Of a stretch of 33,914 nt of DNA, positions 30,157 to 33,914 are shown in pieces. Below the pieces are notes generated by a model. The model had not been told where the DNA came from. It made no database searches and saw only the letters and a list, made by a program, of their open reading frames with translations. The translations under genes were made by a program, and so were the position numbers. How positions within the stretch are numbered: the stretch's first letter is position 1; the number at the start of each line of letters is the position of its first letter. Origin of the DNA: an uncultured Microbacterium sp. (GTDB lineage: Bacteria; Actinomycetota; Actinomycetes; Actinomycetales; Microbacteriaceae); NCBI GenBank assembly GCA_947647645.1, contig CANSLE010000003.1, positions 1-33,914 on the forward strand, written 5' to 3'.

Positions 30157-30929
30157 ACGTCGCCGCGGCGGCGGGGCCCCGGTACGGACTCGACCGGCGC
30201 GGGAGGGGGTACCTCCCGCAGAAACGGAACGAGGGGCATGGTCATCCGCGTCCAGATGATGCGGGCGGCGGGGAAGACGCCCAGCACCCACAGGACGGAG
30301 GCCAGGGCGTCCGAGGGGTAGTGGACCCCGATGACGGCCACCGAGACCGCCACCAGGGCGACGAGGAAGGTACCGAGCACGATCGCCGGCCGATGCCACC
30401 GCGAGCCCCTGAGCATGACGATCACCGTCACGGCCAGCGCGGTGACGAACACGACGTGGCCGCTGGGATATGACGGATCCACCGGCATGTTCGCGACCGG
30501 ATGCGGCAGCAGCGTGGCATCGGGTCGGGGCCGGTCGACGGCGATCTTGACGATCTCCGCGGGGATCCAGGTGAGCGCAATCGTCCCGGCGAAGGCCACG
30601 GCGAGGGCGACCCGGCCCGTCAGGGCCCAGATGAGCCCCGTCACGATGACCGTGAGGATGATCGCCGGGATCGGCGAGAAGAGATCGTAGACCAGCGCCG
30701 TCACCATGCCCACGCCGTCGACGTGCCACCCGTTCATCGCACGGGACAGATCGGCGTCGATGGGCGCCGCCCGCAGCGCCAGTCCGACGCTGATCATGAA
30801 GACGATGGTCGCCAACCCCACGACGAGCGTGGTCGCGGGACGATCGGACGGGGCGAGCAGCGCATTGCGCGGACGCCGCGCCCTGCGCGACGTCGAGGCG
30901 GGGGAGAGGGACGACAGACGCATGTGCAC
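30153..30929 (-). CDS. PAP2-family membrane phosphatase
   Basis: A 258-residue integral-membrane lipid phosphatase with the three PAP2 motifs: K128-x6-R-P (K-I-A-V-D-R-P-R-P), P155-S-G-H158 and S-V-A-V-I-G-V-H203-Y-P-S-D. The active site faces outside, and phosphatidate, undecaprenyl diphosphate or a similar lipid phosphate is the usual substrate. Being next to murB makes undecaprenyl recycling plausible, but the genes are convergent. It is preceded by an aminotransferase gene 57 bp upstream on the same strand. Confidence 0.87.
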   Translation of the reverse strand: MHMRLSSLSPASTSRRARRPRNALLAPSDRPATTLVVGLATIVFMISVGLALRAAPIDADLSRAMNGWHVDGVGMVTALVYDLFSPIPAIILTVIVTGLIWALTGRVALAVAFAGTIALTWIPAEIVKIAVDRPRPDATLLPHPVANMPVDPSYPSGHVVFVTALAVTVIVMLRGSRWHRPAIVLGTFLVALVAVSVAVIGVHYPSDALASVLWVLGVFPAARIIWTRMTMPLVPFLREVPPPAPVESVPGPRRRGDV

Positions 30930-30986
30930 TGATCGTCCCCCTTCCGCCTATGTGCTGTCTGAGGATGAGGTGGTGTGTCGATCCGG

Positions 30987-32192
30987 TCAGGCCGCGTCGA
31001 ACAGACGCTGCAGACGCCGCACGCCCTCGAGCAGATGGTCGTCGCCCAGGGCGTACGACAGGCGCAGGTAGCCCGACGGGCCGAACGCCTCACCCGGCAC
31101 CACGGCGACCTCGGCCTGTTCGAGGATCAGGTCGGCGAGCTCGAGCGACGTGTCGACGCGCGTGCCGTTCCACTCGCGGCCGAGCAGGCCCGTGACGTCG
31201 GGGTACACGTAGAAGGCCCCGAGCGGGTTCGGCACCGTCACGCCCGGGATCTTGGCGAGTTCCGAGGCGATCAGGCGCCGGCGGCGATCGAACGCCTGCC
31301 GCATCTGCTCGGCCTCGTCCTGGGATCCGGTGAGGGCGGCCAGCGCGGCCCGCTGTGCGATGTTGTTGACGTTCGAGCTGAGGTGCGACTGCAGGTTGCC
31401 GGCGAGCGTGATCGCGTCGGTCGGACCGACCATCCAGCCCACGCGCCAGCCCGTCATCGCGTAGGTCTTCGCGACACCGTTGACGAGGATCGTCTGACCG
31501 GCGAGTTCGGGCACGGCCTCCACGATCGACACGGCACGCGTGCCGTCGTAGACGAGGTTCTGGTAGATCTCGTCGCTGATCACCCAGATGCCGTGCTCCA
31601 GCGCCCACTGGCCGATCGCGGTCGTCTCTTCGGGCGTGTAGACCGACCCGGTCGGGTTCGACGGAGAGACGAAGACGAGCGCCGTCGTCTTGTCCGTCCG
31701 GGCCGCCTCGAGCTGTTCGACGGTGACCTTGTAGTCCTGCTCGGCCCCGGCGAAGACCTCGACGGGGATGCCGTCCGCCAGCGCGATCGCCTCGGGATAG
31801 GTCGTCCAGTACGGCGCGGGCAGCAGCACCTCGTCGCCGGGGTTCACGACCGCCTGGAAGGCCTGGTAGACGGCCTGCTTGCCGCCGTTGGTGACGATGA
31901 TCTGGGACGGCGCGACCTCGAGCCCCGAGTCGCGGAGCGTCTTGGCGGCGATCGCCTCGCGCAGCACGGGCAGGCCGGCCGCGGGGGTGTAGCGGTAGTT
32001 CGCGGGGTCGTGGAGGGCGTGCGCGGCGGCATCCACGATGAACTGCGGCGTCGGGAAATCGGGTTCACCAGCCGCGTACGAGATCACCGGTCGGCCGGCC
32101 GCCTGCAGGGCCTTCGCTTTCGCATCGACCTTGAGAGTCGCGGACTCGGCGATGGCGGACAGCTTGCGGGACAGGGGAGCGCGTTCGGTCAC
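30987..32192 (-). CDS. Pyridoxal-phosphate-dependent aspartate/aromatic aminotransferase
   Basis: A 401-residue class I aminotransferase (AspC type Ib, Thermus-like). Visible are Y-A-A-G-E-P-D-F-P-T-P near residue 40, N-G-G-K-Q-A-V-Y near 102 and S-P-S-N-P-T-G near 175. S-D-E-I-Y-Q is near 207, the PLP lysine K242 is in G-V-A-K-T-Y-A-M-T-G-W-R, and the substrate Arg is in L-R-L-S-Y-A near 380. The expected reaction is aspartate plus 2-oxoglutarate to oxaloacetate plus glutamate, with possible prephenate or aromatic activity. The start is GTG 32192. It is divergent from the ClC-type gene. Confidence 0.9.
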   Translation of the reverse strand: MTERAPLSRKLSAIAESATLKVDAKAKALQAAGRPVISYAAGEPDFPTPQFIVDAAAHALHDPANYRYTPAAGLPVLREAIAAKTLRDSGLEVAPSQIIVTNGGKQAVYQAFQAVVNPGDEVLLPAPYWTTYPEAIALADGIPVEVFAGAEQDYKVTVEQLEAARTDKTTALVFVSPSNPTGSVYTPEETTAIGQWALEHGIWVISDEIYQNLVYDGTRAVSIVEAVPELAGQTILVNGVAKTYAMTGWRVGWMVGPTDAITLAGNLQSHLSSNVNNIAQRAALAALTGSQDEAEQMRQAFDRRRRLIASELAKIPGVTVPNPLGAFYVYPDVTGLLGREWNGTRVDTSLELADLILEQAEVAVVPGEAFGPSGYLRLSYALGDDHLLEGVRRLQRLFDAA

Positions 32193-32262
32193 AGGGGAAA
32201 GCGTAGTGGTCGCGGCCCTCCGGCGGCACGGGCCGGCCCCTCGTCTGCGCTAACGTGACGAC

Positions 32263-33558
32263 GTGACAGGAGACCCACGAGACCAGCCACCTCGTCGCCT
32301 GGCCGGGCTCTGGGGACTCGCGCGTCTGGGGCTCGCCACGCTCGCCGTCGGTATCGCGACGGGTCTGGCGGTGCTGCTGCTGGTCGCGATCGTGCACTCG
32401 GTCGAGCACCTGGTGTGGGGGACCGCCGAGGGGCCCTTCCTCGACGGGCTCGCGCTGCCCTCCCCGTGGTGGATGCCGATCGTCAGCCTGAGTGCCGCCG
32501 GCGTGATCGCGGCGGTGGGCTGGTATCTGCTGCGCCGGTTCGGCCGGCGCATCTCGAGCGTGGAGGAGGGCGTCGCGGGAAAGCGGATGCCGGCGCTGGA
32601 GACCCTGGCCGACACCGTGATCCAGGTGACCTCGGTAGGACTCGGCGCGTCGATCGGGAAGGAGGTCGCGCCGCGTGAACTGTCCGCGATGGCGGGATCG
32701 AAGCTCGTCGGCTGGTTCCGCATCGACACGCGCTGGTCGATGATCCTCGTCGCCTCCGCTGCCGGCGCGGGTCTCGCCGCCGTCTACAACGTGCCGCTCG
32801 CCGGAGCCCTGTTCGCCATCGAGATCCTCCTCGCCCGCTTCAGCGCCGGAGCGGCCGTCGTCGCGCTCTCGGTGAGCGCCATCGCGACGACCGTCGCGCG
32901 TCCGTTGGTCTCCGACGCCTCGCTCTACCAGGTCGCGCCGGTCGCGGTGAGCCCGTCGTTGATCGTCGCCGCGCTCCTGATCGGTCCGCTGATGGGCTGG
33001 GGGGCGACCAGCTTCTCCGCGGTCACCGCTCGTCTCTCGCGGCGGCGCCCGACGGGCTGGAGACTGCTCGTGGTCCTCCCCCTGGCCTTCGCGGCCGTGG
33101 GCGTGCTCGGGGCGTTCTTCCCGCTGATTCTCGGTAACGGACGCGCGCTCGCCACGGCGGGCTTCGACCTCGCCCAACCCGCCTATCTGCTCCTCGCGCT
33201 CGCCGTCATGAAGTACGTCGCGACCTCGATCTCGCTCGGCTCGGGCGCGATCGGCGGCACCCTGCAGCCGTCCGTGGCGATCGGCGCCGCGCTCGGTGCG
33301 GCGGCCGCGGCGGGGTGGGCGTTCATCTGGCCGGGAGCCGACGGGACCGCTCTGGCGATCGTCGCGGCCGGCGCCTTCCTCGCCGCCAACATGCGCGCAC
33401 CGTTCACCGCGATCGCCCTCATCATCGAGTTCACCGGCACCGGGTTCACGCTGCTGGTACCGATCTTCCTGGCGGTCGCGGGCTCACTGGCCGCGTCACG
33501 TCTGACGACCGGGGGAGGGCTGCGCCGGTTCGCCCCCGTCGACCCCGGTCGCGAGTGA
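32263..33558 (+). CDS. ClC-family chloride channel/transporter, variant signature
   Basis: A 431-residue membrane protein of the ClC fold with about ten or more hydrophobic segments. The second ClC signature (normally G-R-E-G-P) reads G132-K-E134-V-A-P here. E134 keeps the place of the gating glutamate but the following Gly-Pro is changed. The third signature appears as G-S-G-A-I-G-G-T-L-Q-P-S-V-A-I-G. No C-terminal CBS domains are present. Chloride/proton exchange or another anion is possible (fluoride-type Clc proteins also have altered motifs). GTG 32263 follows a short gap from the divergent aminotransferase. Confidence 0.83.
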   Translation: MTGDPRDQPPRRLAGLWGLARLGLATLAVGIATGLAVLLLVAIVHSVEHLVWGTAEGPFLDGLALPSPWWMPIVSLSAAGVIAAVGWYLLRRFGRRISSVEEGVAGKRMPALETLADTVIQVTSVGLGASIGKEVAPRELSAMAGSKLVGWFRIDTRWSMILVASAAGAGLAAVYNVPLAGALFAIEILLARFSAGAAVVALSVSAIATTVARPLVSDASLYQVAPVAVSPSLIVAALLIGPLMGWGATSFSAVTARLSRRRPTGWRLLVVLPLAFAAVGVLGAFFPLILGNGRALATAGFDLAQPAYLLLALAVMKYVATSISLGSGAIGGTLQPSVAIGAALGAAAAAGWAFIWPGADGTALAIVAAGAFLAANMRAPFTAIALIIEFTGTGFTLLVPIFLAVAGSLAASRLTTGGGLRRFAPVDPGRE

Positions 33559-33560
33559 CG

Positions 33561-33914
33561 TCAGGCGGGCCAGCTCGACAGCATGCGGTCGAGGCCGGCG
33601 ACCAGCTGTGCGAAGCTCTCCTCCGTGCTGACGGGGATCGCGAAGCCGCCGCCGTTCTCCAGCGCGCAGAAGCCGTGCAGTGCCGCGCGGAGCGCCCGAG
33701 TCGCATCGATCAGCTGGCCGTCGGAGATGTCGTAGCCGCGGAGCGTCGCAGAGACGACCGCTTGCACGTCCTCGGCCGCCGCCGCATGAGCCGTGTCACG
33801 GCGCTCGCCGGGCAGGGGGGCGCGCTGCGTGGCCGCGTAGCGTCCGGGATGGCGCAGGGCGTACCCGCGATACGCGTGACACAGGCGGCCCAGGGCCTCG
33901 GTCCGCGAGACGCC
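33561..33914 (-). CDS. TetR-family regulator, C-terminal (WHG-type) part, runs off the window
   Basis: The last 117 residues of a minus-strand gene whose start lies beyond 33914. The part seen matches the TetR C-terminal WHG-type ligand domain: L-G-R-L-C-H-A-Y-R-G-Y-A-L-R-H-P-G-R-Y-A near its start, then L-R-A-A-L-H-G-F-C-A-L-E-N-G-G-G-F and D-R-M-L. The DNA-binding region is not visible. It converges with the ClC-type gene, with only 2 bp between their stops. Confidence 0.8.
   Translation of the reverse strand, partial: GVSRTEALGRLCHAYRGYALRHPGRYAATQRAPLPGERRDTAHAAAAEDVQAVVSATLRGYDISDGQLIDATRALRAALHGFCALENGGGFAIPVSTEESFAQLVAGLDRMLSSWPA

Noticed and set aside
28720..30729. Minus-strand 669-codon frame over hadB, murB and the PAP2 gene
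   Set aside because: Shadow of three recognisable genes; no family features.
1..33914. CRISPR arrays, rRNA genes, phage structural genes
   Set aside because: No regularly spaced repeats, rRNA-like sequence or phage morphogenesis genes were seen.

Overview
The window is high-GC (roughly 70% in its core parts) actinobacterial chromosome, most likely Microbacteriaceae and probably Microbacterium or a close relative. Supporting signs are the strongly GC-biased codon use, frequent GTG starts, many ATGA-type stop/start overlaps, the hadA-hadB-murB gene order and LMW-PTP-type arsenate reductases. The genus is inferred from style and gene content, not from a search.

Layout. (1) 1-2720 is core chromosome: the tail of a Pro/Gly/Tyr-rich protein, an inositol-monophosphatase-family enzyme, a membrane-anchored M23 endopeptidase, then tRNA-Thr(GGT) and tRNA-Met(CAT). 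(2) 2675-14160 is an accessory island. It starts at tRNA-Met with a decayed serine recombinase whose last codons lie inside the tRNA gene, followed by a frameshifted DUF3846 gene. An intact ISL3 insertion with 24-bp ends and an exact 8-bp target duplication comes next. Then comes a five-gene, translationally coupled operon of visibly lower GC: NeuB-type synthase, short-chain dehydrogenase, PPP-type MFS transporter, DapA/NAL-family aldolase, HAD phosphatase. Nested IS3/IS30/IS3 debris follows, and finally the stump of a polymorphic-toxin-like gene overlapped by its likely immunity gene. (3) 14208-18095 returns to core-like DNA: an APC amino-acid permease divergent from a YheO/DauR-type regulator that is coupled to a PatB/MalY-type PLP enzyme. 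(4) 18121-21493 is an arsenic-resistance cluster: arsenate reductase, an ArsR-phosphatase fusion, a divergent aquaporin-type channel and a CoA-disulfide-reductase-like flavoprotein, ending in a scrap of ISL3 transposase. (5) 21551-33914 is an MpaB-family oxygenase divergent from a TetR regulator, a heterodimeric ABC exporter with a TauE/SafE permease, hadA-hadB-murB, a PAP2 phosphatase, an aspartate aminotransferase, a ClC-type channel and the C-terminal part of another TetR-family protein.

The best candidate for an undescribed system is the operon at 6676-11227. Its set of activities is PEP-dependent C3 addition, sugar phosphatase, oxidoreductase, pyruvate-type aldolase and transporter. That set suggests making, remodelling and moving a free 3-deoxy-ulosonic or sialic-acid-like metabolite. 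There is no CMP-transferase, epimerase or glycosyltransferase in the window that would make it a surface-sialylation pathway. The second point of interest is the toxin stump/immunity pair at the right edge of the island, with a second toxin-like tail sharing an 11-bp repeat. The arsenic cluster is notable for lacking any arsenite pump and for an ArsR domain without cysteines.
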